This document shows, one piece after another, positions 1 to 7,413 of a DNA stretch of 12,068 nucleotides. Source of the stretch: UBA3537 sp964219345 (lineage in GTDB: Bacteria > Bacteroidota > Bacteroidia > Flavobacteriales > Flavobacteriaceae); the NCBI GenBank assembly GCA_964219345.1, contig CAXPPN010000042.1:1-12068 (forward strand), given 5' to 3'. The position numbers and the translations under genes were made by a program. The number at the start of each line of letters is the position of its first letter. Within the stretch, counting starts at the first letter, position 1. The notes under the pieces were generated by a model. That model saw nothing but the letters and a program-made list of their open reading frames with translations, made no database searches and was not told the DNA's origin.

Positions 1-1364
1 CCTTTAGTTAAAAACATTTTTGGTCCAGGATAAGGTGGAATCAATACCCAATCGCCTTGACGATAGGCTGTTCTAGAAGTCGCTTCTAAAATGATATCAC
101 TACGTCCTTTTACGCTTTTTCCTAACAATAAATCCAAATGATTTTCGCTATCAAGATTATTTACCGGTTGTTTAATTAGATTTGATAGTGAGGATAACCA
201 ATCCACCTGTGAAATAATTTCGGTGGATACACCTGGTTCAATATGTCCTTCCCAATAGGTAATGAAAGGGACTCTAGTACCCGCTTCATACAAACTGTAT
301 TTTCCTCCTCTTAAATTGCCTGATGGGGTATGTTTCCCTAATTTTTCAATGGCATCGTCCTCATAGCCATCATCCAAAACAGGACCATTGTCACTTGATA
401 AGAAAATTAGAGTATTTTCCAAAACACCTTCTTCTTTGAGTGTTTTAATGAGTTCACCAATACACCAATCCGCTTCAGCTATTACATCGCCTCTGGGACC
501 CATTCCTGTAGCACCAACAAAACGCGGATGAGGTGTTCTTGGTACGTGAGGCTGTTGCAATCCATAATAGAGAAAGAACGGCTGATCTTTTTCTTTTTTA
601 ACATAAGCTTTCACCTCATCTAGAAATATATCTGCCATATCTTCATCAATCCATCGAGCAGACTGTCCACCTTTCATATGCCCAATACGAGGAACACCAT
701 TAACAATTGTTCTATTGTGTTGTGGATCCCCTTTCATTTTTAATAAATGTGGGGAGTTTTCTCCAGTAGGTTCACCAGAAAAATTATTCTTATAATCAAT
801 TTCAATGGGGTCCTCAGAATTATGGTTAAAAACATAGCCATTTTTTATATAAACTGTTGGTACTCTATCTTGAGTTGCCGCCATAATAAAGCTATAGTCA
901 AATCCAACTTCGTTGGGGCCAGGGGATATATGCGAATTCCAATCCACATTTCCAGTTCCAAGACCTAAATGCCACTTTCCAATAACAGCAGTATTATAAC
1001 CATGATTGCGTAACATTTTGGGAACTGTAGTTTGAGTTGTGTCTATGAGAAGTGGCGCTGTACCTGGAAGGATTTTAGCATTTCTATTTCGCCATGGATA
1101 TTGACCTGTAAGTAGCGCATATCGGCTTGGTGTACACGTGGCTGAAGTTGCATATCCATTTACAAATTTACGCCCATTATTTGCCAAGAAATCCATATTA
1201 GGTGTTTCCAATTCAGTAGCGCCATAGGCACTGACATCGCCGTAACCTAAATCATCCAAATAGATAAAAATTATATTAGGATTAGTTTGCTCATTAACTT
1301 TTTTTTCTTTGTGATTACAAGCACTTAGCACTATAAAAGCAATCACCATTAATACATATTTCAT
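1..1364 (-). CDS. S1-type sulfatase lipoprotein (3' end cut by window edge)
   Basis: The gene starts with ATG at 1364 and stays open to the left edge, giving 454 residues; a few dozen C-terminal residues are probably missing. The first 16 residues form a hydrophobic signal ending in L-S-A-C, with Cys16 as the likely lipidated residue, so the enzyme should be membrane-anchored and exported. Family S1 sulfatase motifs are clear: metal-binding D37-D38, the C77-T-P-S-R81 signature whose Cys is converted to formylglycine, G-K130-W-H132, H273, the S-S-D325-N326-G-P metal site and R-G-G-K355. It should hydrolyse sulfate esters on a carbohydrate. The neighbours (fucosidase, fucose permease, fucose catabolism) suggest a sulfated fucose-containing glycan, but position specificity cannot be read from sequence. 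It begins 14 nt after the esterase gene and is probably the most distal operon gene in this window. Confidence 0.93.
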   Translation of the reverse strand, partial: MKYVLMVIAFIVLSACNHKEKKVNEQTNPNIIFIYLDDLGYGDVSAYGATELETPNMDFLANNGRKFVNGYATSATCTPSRYALLTGQYPWRNRNAKILPGTAPLLIDTTQTTVPKMLRNHGYNTAVIGKWHLGLGTGNVDWNSHISPGPNEVGFDYSFIMAATQDRVPTVYIKNGYVFNHNSEDPIEIDYKNNFSGEPTGENSPHLLKMKGDPQHNRTIVNGVPRIGHMKGGQSARWIDEDMADIFLDEVKAYVKKEKDQPFFLYYGLQQPHVPRTPHPRFVGATGMGPRGDVIAEADWCIGELIKTLKEEGVLENTLIFLSSDNGPVLDDGYEDDAIEKLGKHTPSGNLRGGKYSLYEAGTRVPFITYWEGHIEPGVSTEIISQVDWLSSLSNLIKQPVNNLDSENHLDLLLGKSVKGRSDIILEATSRTAYRQGDWVLIPPYPGPKMFLTK

Positions 1365-1378
1365 CTTATTGTAATTTA

Positions 1379-2482
1379 TTAATTTTTAAGCTTAGCACTC
1401 CATTTGATGTTTTGATCTATAAATTTAATCAAACTATTAGCCATTTGTTGATGATCTGAAATTGAAGGATGTCCTTTAGAATTATTGTAAGGCATATAAT
1501 GCGTAAATATTTTTTGGTCTTTCATATTTCGAACTGCCAATTCAATAAAGTCCCTCCACTTTGATCCGTTTTTAACAGCATCCATACTCCCAAGAGTACA
1601 AATTATATTGGCTTGAGGGTAATGATTTCTAATTTTTGATACTAGTGATTCATATGTTCCAACAATGTATTTATCGGTAGGAGCAGTAGTACCAAATCTT
1701 TTTTTAAACTCTTTATGCTCTGGAAGATTGACAAGCCACGAATCATTTTGAAATAAATTAAGCACTACAATTTCAGGTTGATACAATGAAAAATCCCATA
1801 TACTCTGCGCCTGTGTAGGTACTAGTCTATTGTGCAATTCATTCATAGTTAAAGGGTGCCAGCTTACAGCAACACCAGTACCACTTTTACAGATGCATTG
1901 ATACTTGGCATCGTAATGTCTCGAAACTAAAGCCGCGTAACTTAGGTAATTATTTGTATTCAATCCTAGGGGAGAATCGGCACCAGAGGTATCTTCATTT
2001 GCATAGCCTACAGAGATGGAATCACCATAAAATTCTATTTTTCGGCCAGTAGATTCTGCCTTTGGTAATAGCTTTGCATGGTTATTAATCTTAAATCCAA
2101 AAAATTGCGTCTTTCCTCCATTCCAGTCATTTCTTCGAAACAATTCAACGGTATGTTTTCCTTTTGACAAATTATAGGCCAATGTATAAGTTTTCTGTAT
2201 CGTGTCGGGTTGAATAATAGCTTCAAGTTTATCATCAATAATGACGTTATAATAATTATCCCCAGACTCATCCTTCAAAATTGCACTAACGCTTTCACCT
2301 TCAAAATTCATTTTAATAGAACTTCCTGCCCAATATATCTCTGCGCTTTCTTTATTGTTAAAATTCACCCTACCTGAATAATCAATCTCAGGGTTTGAAA
2401 AATTCACGAAAACCTCTTTTTTTTCTTGACAACTTAAAAAAATAAGATGAAGAAAAAATAATTTTTGAATTATTAATTTCAT
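1379..2482 (-). CDS. CE2-like SGNH/GDSL carbohydrate esterase, lipoprotein
   Basis: The 367-residue protein is predicted to remove acyl (probably acetyl) groups from a polysaccharide. A hydrophobic signal ends at F-L-S-Cys18, a relaxed lipobox, so it is probably a lipoprotein. Residues about 30-140 look like the beta-sandwich N-terminal domain of carbohydrate esterase family 2. Residues about 148-360 are an SGNH hydrolase: G-D154-S155 holds the nucleophile, N-L-F-Q-N246-D is block III, and G-H338-P-S is the catalytic His block. The usual Asp three residues before the His is a Ser (S335), consistent with a Ser-His dyad as reported for some CE2 enzymes. The start at 2482 was chosen because its ATG overlaps the permease TGA as ATGA and is followed directly by the signal peptide. 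A longer frame reaching 2530 would put 16 polar or aromatic residues before that signal. Acetylated sugar as substrate is inferred. Confidence 0.85.
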   Translation of the reverse strand: MKLIIQKLFFLHLIFLSCQEKKEVFVNFSNPEIDYSGRVNFNNKESAEIYWAGSSIKMNFEGESVSAILKDESGDNYYNVIIDDKLEAIIQPDTIQKTYTLAYNLSKGKHTVELFRRNDWNGGKTQFFGFKINNHAKLLPKAESTGRKIEFYGDSISVGYANEDTSGADSPLGLNTNNYLSYAALVSRHYDAKYQCICKSGTGVAVSWHPLTMNELHNRLVPTQAQSIWDFSLYQPEIVVLNLFQNDSWLVNLPEHKEFKKRFGTTAPTDKYIVGTYESLVSKIRNHYPQANIICTLGSMDAVKNGSKWRDFIELAVRNMKDQKIFTHYMPYNNSKGHPSISDHQQMANSLIKFIDQNIKWSAKLKN

Positions 2483-3780
2483 TTGTTTACTGAGGACTTT
2501 AGTCCAAAAAATGTGATGAATAAAAAACAAAAAGTGGGTAGGGCAAATGAAAAATTAACTTCAGATACACCCCATATATTTATGTCATTGACTCCATAAC
2601 CACCAAGGTCAATAATCATCCCTTGAAGTTTTGGCATAAGCGCTCCACCAACAATAGCCATTACAAGTCCAGCAGAACCAATTTTACTTTCATCTTCCGT
2701 TAAGCCTCCAAGAGCAATTCCATAAATCGTAGGAAACATAAGCGACATAAAAAAGGAAACTCCAACTAAACAATAGAGACCTAAAATGCTTGAAATAAGG
2801 ATTACCCCAATAGTACAACCTATGGCAAACAAAGAAAAAATCATTAATAATCTACCAGCATTTATAAAACGTAATAAATAGGTGCCAGTAGCACGGCCTA
2901 CAGTAAAAAGTACAAAAGCAGCCATTTGGTAGTAGCCAGCCGTAACACTGTCTATGCCAATGCCCTCAGCATATTGATAGATGTATGTCCAACACATGAT
3001 TTGTGCACCGACATATAAAACTTGAGCTACAACACCATTTGAATAATCTTTATTTTTGAATAATCTTTTAACTGTTTTTCCAATATTTTCTTTAAAGACA
3101 TCATATTTTGAATTGGGCATTTTAATTATTAAAAATAAAACAAATACTGCTATTATAACCAATCCCAATATTACATAAGGATTTCGAATCACCATCAAAT
3201 CTGTAGTTTTGATTATGATTTTAGAAGCTTCATCTAATGCGCTAAAATCTAAAACATCATCAGATTTAAGTTGTTTTAATACATATTGCTGGGCTACAAA
3301 AAGGCCTAGTATCAAACCAATTGGATTAAAGGCCTGTGCTAAATTGAGACGCTGAGTAGCTGTTTGTTTCGGTCCCATTGCAAGGGCATAAGGATTTGCA
3401 GCAGTCTCTAAAAAAGCCAAACCAAATGTCAAAATGTATAACCCGAGACAAAAAAACCAAAACTGTTCTGTAATCGCAGCAGGATAAAATAACAAAGCAC
3501 CAGTTGCATACAAAGCTAATCCAATTAGAATCCCTACCTTATATGAGTATTTGCGCATAAATAGGGCTGCTGGAATGGCCATGCAAAAGTAGCCTCCATA
3601 AAAGGCCATTTGAACCCATGCGGCCTGAGAATTAGATAATTCTAATACTTTTTTAAAGGCTTGCACCATGGGATCTGTAACTGCATTTGCAAAACCCCAT
3701 AAAGCAAATAAAGAGGTTAATAGAATAAATGGGACTATAAATTTTTTTGGTACTACCGGAATGGATTCTGAATATTTCAT
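2479..3780 (-). CDS. fucP: L-fucose permease, FucP-family MFS transporter
   Basis: This 433-residue, highly hydrophobic protein has about 12 predicted membrane segments and belongs to the fucose/glucose-galactose permease branch of the major facilitator superfamily. It should carry L-fucose across the inner membrane with protons. Family marks are A-L-W-G-F-A-N near residue 26, Asp36 in the first helix, and F-L-E125-T-A-A-N-P-Y in the fourth. Asp36 and Glu125 line up with the Asp and Glu known to matter for sugar and proton handling in E. coli FucP (alignment by eye). The gene begins 3 nt after the fucosidase stop and its TGA overlaps the next ATG, indicating translational coupling to the esterase. 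The fucosidase upstream and the fucose oxidation genes support L-fucose over glucose or galactose as substrate. No signal peptide is expected or seen. Confidence 0.9.
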   Translation of the reverse strand: MKYSESIPVVPKKFIVPFILLTSLFALWGFANAVTDPMVQAFKKVLELSNSQAAWVQMAFYGGYFCMAIPAALFMRKYSYKVGILIGLALYATGALLFYPAAITEQFWFFCLGLYILTFGLAFLETAANPYALAMGPKQTATQRLNLAQAFNPIGLILGLFVAQQYVLKQLKSDDVLDFSALDEASKIIIKTTDLMVIRNPYVILGLVIIAVFVLFLIIKMPNSKYDVFKENIGKTVKRLFKNKDYSNGVVAQVLYVGAQIMCWTYIYQYAEGIGIDSVTAGYYQMAAFVLFTVGRATGTYLLRFINAGRLLMIFSLFAIGCTIGVILISSILGLYCLVGVSFFMSLMFPTIYGIALGGLTEDESKIGSAGLVMAIVGGALMPKLQGMIIDLGGYGVNDINIWGVSEVNFSFALPTFCFLFITFFGLKSSVNK

Positions 3781-3783
3781 AAT

Positions 3784-5103
3784 TTAAAATAGATTAATTT
3801 GAATGATGGTGGCGATGTCATCAATTTCTCCATCAGGAATAGAAAACTTAATCCTATTGGAATTTGTACTAAAATCAATTGATTTTTTAGATTTTAATAA
3901 AACAACAGATTCAATATTTAGTTTCTTGTTGGGAATTTCAAATAATTTACTGTTTGAATCTATAAAATGAATAAATATTTTATTTTTCTTCATCGTTGAT
4001 ACCATAGAATCTGATGGTGGAAATGGCCCTGCTTTTGTTCCATAAATGGCATCTCCATTTCGTCTTATCCAGTCCCCTACTTCCTTTAGAGTAACAACAT
4101 GTTCGTATTGAATCTGACCATTGGGCATTGGACCTACATTGAGTAAAAAATTACTGCCATGCCCAGCTGAAATAATAAGATCTTTAATTATACTTTTCGC
4201 AGATTTATGTTTATTGGCTTTATACTTGAATCCCCAGTAACCATTAATTGTTTCACAAACCTCTAGAGGCATATTAGTACTGACATCGTCATGTGAAGTG
4301 CCAAAACCAGTAGTGTTTTTCCCAGGAAAATCTCTTTCAAACATTTGAAAATCCTCACCCCATTTTGGGCTTTCATGATGATTATTTCCAATCAAACAAC
4401 TTGGTTGTAATTGATGAATTAATTCGTAAATCTCATTATAGTGCCAATTCGCATCTTTTTTATCCCAATGTCCATCTAACCAAATCCCTGCAATTGGACC
4501 ATAATTTGTCAACAGTTCTGTTAACTGCTTCTTCATAAATTTAATATAATCTATCCAATTACCCTTACCCCTACCGGTAATTCCCTTGCCTGTTTTACCT
4601 CTTGGAAAATAATCATCTCGATACCAATCTAATAAGGAATAATAAAAAAACAATTTAATTCCCTCCGATTGACAAGCCTCTGATAACTCTTTTAAAATGT
4701 CTTTTTTATAAGGCGTTTTACTAACTATATTGTAAGCACTAGCCTTTGAATTAAACATCGAAAATCCATCATGATGTCTACTAGTAATTGTAATATATTT
4801 CATTCCCGCATTTTTTGCTGTTTTAGCCCATTGAAATGCATCAAACTCAGTTGGATTAAATAATGAAGGTAATATTTCGTAAGTCTCCTTTGGAATGTTT
4901 TTTTTGTTCATTACCCACTCACCATCGCCCAAAATACTGTATACACCCCAATGAATAAAAAGTCCAAATCTTGCAGTCTCAAACCATTTTCGAGCTTCTA
5001 AATTTTCTTCACTTGGAATATATTTTTTAATTCCATTTTGTGCAGTACCGATTAGTGAAATCCATAAAGTAATGCATAAAAAAAGAGCTCTTTTGTTCAT
5101 CAT
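3784..5103 (-). CDS. Secreted GH29 alpha-L-fucosidase
   Basis: The 439-residue enzyme should release terminal alpha-L-fucose from a glycan by the retaining mechanism of family GH29. A signal peptide (K-R, then a hydrophobic run) with a likely cleavage T-A21|Q22 sends it to the periplasm or outside; no lipobox Cys is present. The (beta/alpha)8 domain spans roughly residues 30-350. Visible marks are F-G-L-F-I-H-W-G near 46, S-R-H-H-D-G-F near 108, and G-I-W-L-D210-G, where Asp210 is the expected nucleophile. Glu256 in F-Q-M-F-E-R-D lies 46 residues later and is a candidate acid/base, but its identity is less certain. After N-V-G-P-M-P-N-G near 323, a short beta-rich tail of about 90 residues completes the protein, with no additional carbohydrate-binding module. 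Two adjacent ATGs (5103 and 5100) are possible starts. It begins 15 nt after the FMN dehydrogenase gene. Confidence 0.95.
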   Translation of the reverse strand: MMNKRALFLCITLWISLIGTAQNGIKKYIPSEENLEARKWFETARFGLFIHWGVYSILGDGEWVMNKKNIPKETYEILPSLFNPTEFDAFQWAKTAKNAGMKYITITSRHHDGFSMFNSKASAYNIVSKTPYKKDILKELSEACQSEGIKLFFYYSLLDWYRDDYFPRGKTGKGITGRGKGNWIDYIKFMKKQLTELLTNYGPIAGIWLDGHWDKKDANWHYNEIYELIHQLQPSCLIGNNHHESPKWGEDFQMFERDFPGKNTTGFGTSHDDVSTNMPLEVCETINGYWGFKYKANKHKSAKSIIKDLIISAGHGSNFLLNVGPMPNGQIQYEHVVTLKEVGDWIRRNGDAIYGTKAGPFPPSDSMVSTMKKNKIFIHFIDSNSKLFEIPNKKLNIESVVLLKSKKSIDFSTNSNRIKFSIPDGEIDDIATIIQINLF

Positions 5104-5118
5104 ATGATATCTATATGC

Positions 5119-6264
5119 CTAAATTATGTTCTTTGTTAAATCTTTTACTTCAGCACAGCTCATTTGCTCCATAACTTGCGTTAATTGAGTTTTAAGCATG
5201 GCTATGGTGTGATTCCCTCCTTTTTCTCCCAAAGCCGAAACTCCATACATAAAAGTGCGTCCCATGAAACTAAATTCAGCACCGCTTGCCATGACACGTG
5301 CTACATCGGCACCACCACGAATGCCACTGTCCATCATTACTTTGATTTTATCTTTATATTGTGGGACAATGGTATTCAAGGAATCTATTGTAGCCTGACC
5401 TACATCAACTTGTCGACCTCCGTGATTTGACACAATAACTCCATCTATTCCAAGTTGATAGGCTTTTTCAACATCATGTATAGACTCAGCCCCTTTTAAT
5501 ACAAGTTTTCCTTTCCACAAATCGCGGATTTTTTTGATTTTTTCTTCATTTAGTCGACCTGAAAAAGTAGCATCCATAAATTTTGCTAATTGACTTAGAT
5601 TTAAATTTTTGGGCATGTAAGGTTTTAAAATCTCAAAACTAGGTTGTCCATTTATAAGTGTCTGCAGAGACCAATGTGGACGTTTCATGGCATTGATGAT
5701 ATTGGTTAATGTCATTTTTGGAGGCATGGATAATCCATTGCGTATATCTCTTGGTCGATAACCAAACGAAGGTACATCTGCTAAAATTACTAATACTGGA
5801 CAGCCAACAGTCTCAGCTCTTTTTAAGATATCTTTTGTAACACTTTCCTCTGAGGGATGATAAAGTTGAAACCATGCTTTTCCTTGTGTTATTTCTCCAA
5901 TTCGTTCTATACTTGACGTTGTTACAGTACTTAATACAAAAGGAATATTATGGTCAAAAGCAGCTTTTGCCAAAATCTCAGGAGACTTTGGCCACATTAG
6001 TCCTTGCAGTCCAACAGGTGAAATACCAAAAGGGGCATCGTATGTATGTCCAAAAAGTTCAGTTTTCAAACTTGGTGCTTTATAATCCACTAAATATTTG
6101 GGCTTAAGCTCCACAGCTCTAATACGTTCGGTATTTTTTTTTAGATTCACGTCATCATTACAACCTCCATCTAAATATTCAAATGCAAATTTTGGGATTT
6201 TTGCTTTAGCCCGAAGACGCAAATCATCAACTGAAGGATACTTGTAGTTCATTTCCTGTTTCAT
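5119..6264 (-). CDS. FMN-dependent alpha-hydroxy-acid dehydrogenase, predicted L-lactate dehydrogenase
   Basis: The 381-residue protein belongs to the glycolate oxidase/LldD family of FMN flavoproteins with a TIM barrel. Recognisable elements are F-E-Y30-L-D-G-G near the N terminus, P-F-G-I-S-P-V-G near 78, W-F-Q-L-Y135 in the substrate site, D-I-R-N-G-L near 163, FMN-contacting Lys257 (L-V-L-K-G), the active-site S-N-H281-G-G-R284, and the phosphate-binding D-S-G-I-R-G-G near 312. It would oxidise an (S)-2-hydroxy acid to a 2-keto acid. The pathway encoded next to it ends in pyruvate plus L-lactate, so L-lactate to pyruvate is the natural assignment. Whether electrons go to the respiratory chain or to oxygen cannot be told. 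It lies 6 nt after the mutarotase gene and 15 nt before the fucosidase. ATG at 6264 is used, though Met5 (6252) is also possible. Confidence 0.88.
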   Translation of the reverse strand: MKQEMNYKYPSVDDLRLRAKAKIPKFAFEYLDGGCNDDVNLKKNTERIRAVELKPKYLVDYKAPSLKTELFGHTYDAPFGISPVGLQGLMWPKSPEILAKAAFDHNIPFVLSTVTTSSIERIGEITQGKAWFQLYHPSEESVTKDILKRAETVGCPVLVILADVPSFGYRPRDIRNGLSMPPKMTLTNIINAMKRPHWSLQTLINGQPSFEILKPYMPKNLNLSQLAKFMDATFSGRLNEEKIKKIRDLWKGKLVLKGAESIHDVEKAYQLGIDGVIVSNHGGRQVDVGQATIDSLNTIVPQYKDKIKVMMDSGIRGGADVARVMASGAEFSFMGRTFMYGVSALGEKGGNHTIAMLKTQLTQVMEQMSCAEVKDLTKNII

Positions 6265-6270
6265 ATTTTT

Positions 6271-6618
6271 CTATGCATTTAAATCATAAATTTTATCCAT
6301 CAATACCCATTTTTCATTTGGCTTACTATTGGGAAGGGATTGTTGAAATTCCCACATCAATGATTCCCATTCTTGAACTTTTGGATTACAGGCATCGAGC
6401 TTGGCTTTTCGATCAAATGAGAAAGTTTCATCAACTTCTAAGATCATAAACAATCGATTACCTGTATGGTATATTTCTGCTTTTTGAATACCTGAATCTT
6501 TGATACTTTGGTTGATTTCTTGCCACACTTGTTGATGATATTTTATGTAGGTATTTATCTTTTGAGGATCGTCTTTTAAGTCTAAGGCTAAACAATATTT
6601 TTTTAAGGGTTTGGCCAT
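6271..6618 (-). CDS. RhaM-family sugar mutarotase, predicted L-fucose mutarotase
   Basis: This 115-residue protein is the usual size for the RhaM (L-rhamnose mutarotase, PF05336-type) family, small ferredoxin-like dimers that interconvert sugar anomers. Seen in the sequence are Y-H28-Q-Q-V-W, matching the catalytic His region of E. coli RhaM, I-Y50-H in the second conserved strand, L-F-M-I-L-E-V, and a Trp-rich W84-E-S-L-M-W-E-F helix followed by the terminal W-V-L-M-D-K-I-Y-D strand. In this operon it most likely supplies the anomer of L-fucose used by the adjacent dehydrogenase; L-rhamnose cannot be excluded from this protein alone. Its ATG shares one base with the stop of the upstream SDR (TAATG), which fixes the start and suggests translational coupling. 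It is cytoplasmic, with no signal peptide. Confidence 0.87.
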   Translation of the reverse strand: MAKPLKKYCLALDLKDDPQKINTYIKYHQQVWQEINQSIKDSGIQKAEIYHTGNRLFMILEVDETFSFDRKAKLDACNPKVQEWESLMWEFQQSLPNSKPNEKWVLMDKIYDLNA

Positions 6619-7409
6619 TATTCTTGATTTTTAATTGCTCTATCCAAATGCGTATATCCGCCATCTACGTAAACCAATTGCCCAGTGGTATGACTTGAAC
6701 AGTTTGAGAGCAAAAAAGCTACTGTATTTGCAATTTCAGATGCTGTTGTCATTCGTTTTTCTAATGGAATTTTTTTCGTAATTGAGTCTAGTTTTTCTTT
6801 AGGTTTTTCAAATGTATTAATCCATTTTTCATACAATGGGGTAAAACACTCAGCTACAATAACACAATTTACCCTAATCGAGTATGGTAATAATTCTACA
6901 GCCCACTCACGAGTAAGTGCATTTCTTCCTCCATTAGCCGCAGCATATCCCGAAGTCCCACCTTGTCCAGTGTCTGCAGTTTTAGACCCAATATTTACAA
7001 TACTCCCTTTATTTTTTTTTAGCTCTGGAAGTACCAGTTGAGCCATTAAGTAGTAATGTGTCAGATTACGATTGATAGACTCCAAAAAATCATTGTAATT
7101 ACCGTGTTCTAAACCAACCCCATCATTTACCCCTGCATTATTGACAAGTCCATCAATACGACCATAATTATCTAAAACCTCTCTTACAGATTTTTTACAT
7201 TGTTCTGGGGATGTTAATTCTGCATATGCATAACCAACTTTTAGTCCCATTTTTTGATATTCATTAATTACTTTTTCAATACTCGACTTATTTCGTCCAA
7301 TAATTACAGGTTGTGCACCTTCTTTAGCCAAAAGAGATACGATACCTTTACCAATGCCTTTTGAACCACCTGTTACAATAATTACTTTATCTTTTAATCC
7401 TAAGTCCAT
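6618..7409 (-). CDS. SDR oxidoreductase, predicted L-fucose dehydrogenase, with catalytic Lys replaced by Asn
   Basis: The 263-residue protein is a classical short-chain dehydrogenase: T13-G-G-S-K-G-I-G20 cofactor motif, N90-N-A-G, S142 and Y155 in the active site, and a C-terminal Y-V-D-G-G-Y strand. Arg39 after the second strand hints at NADP use. The usual Y-x-x-x-K reads Y155-A-A-A-N159, so the catalytic Lys is Asn; the codon is AAT and the frame is intact, so a simple frameshift does not explain it. Its place between lactonase and mutarotase genes argues that it performs the first step, L-fucose to L-fuconolactone. The stretch V-I-V-A-E-C-F-T-P-L-Y after the active site resembles, from memory, proteins annotated as L-fucose dehydrogenase. 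It starts 4 nt after the lactonase stop. Being an SDR is certain; the substrate is inferred from context. Confidence 0.82.
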   Translation of the reverse strand: MDLGLKDKVIIVTGGSKGIGKGIVSLLAKEGAQPVIIGRNKSSIEKVINEYQKMGLKVGYAYAELTSPEQCKKSVREVLDNYGRIDGLVNNAGVNDGVGLEHGNYNDFLESINRNLTHYYLMAQLVLPELKKNKGSIVNIGSKTADTGQGGTSGYAAANGGRNALTREWAVELLPYSIRVNCVIVAECFTPLYEKWINTFEKPKEKLDSITKKIPLEKRMTTASEIANTVAFLLSNCSSHTTGQLVYVDGGYTHLDRAIKNQE

Positions 7410-7413
7410 ATTA

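Noticed and set aside
747..968. Plus-strand open frame of 73 codons
   Set aside because: It lies antisense inside the sulfatase gene, whose motifs are clear, and its protein has no recognisable features.
2035..2271. Alternative minus-strand frames inside the esterase (2035-2271) and the mutarotase/SDR junction (6458-6664)
   Set aside because: They overlap recognised genes in another frame on the same strand and have no motif of their own.
5185..6107. Two plus-strand frames (5185-5430 and 5874-6107) within the FMN dehydrogenase region
   Set aside because: Both are antisense to a well-conserved flavoprotein and show no domain or signal features.
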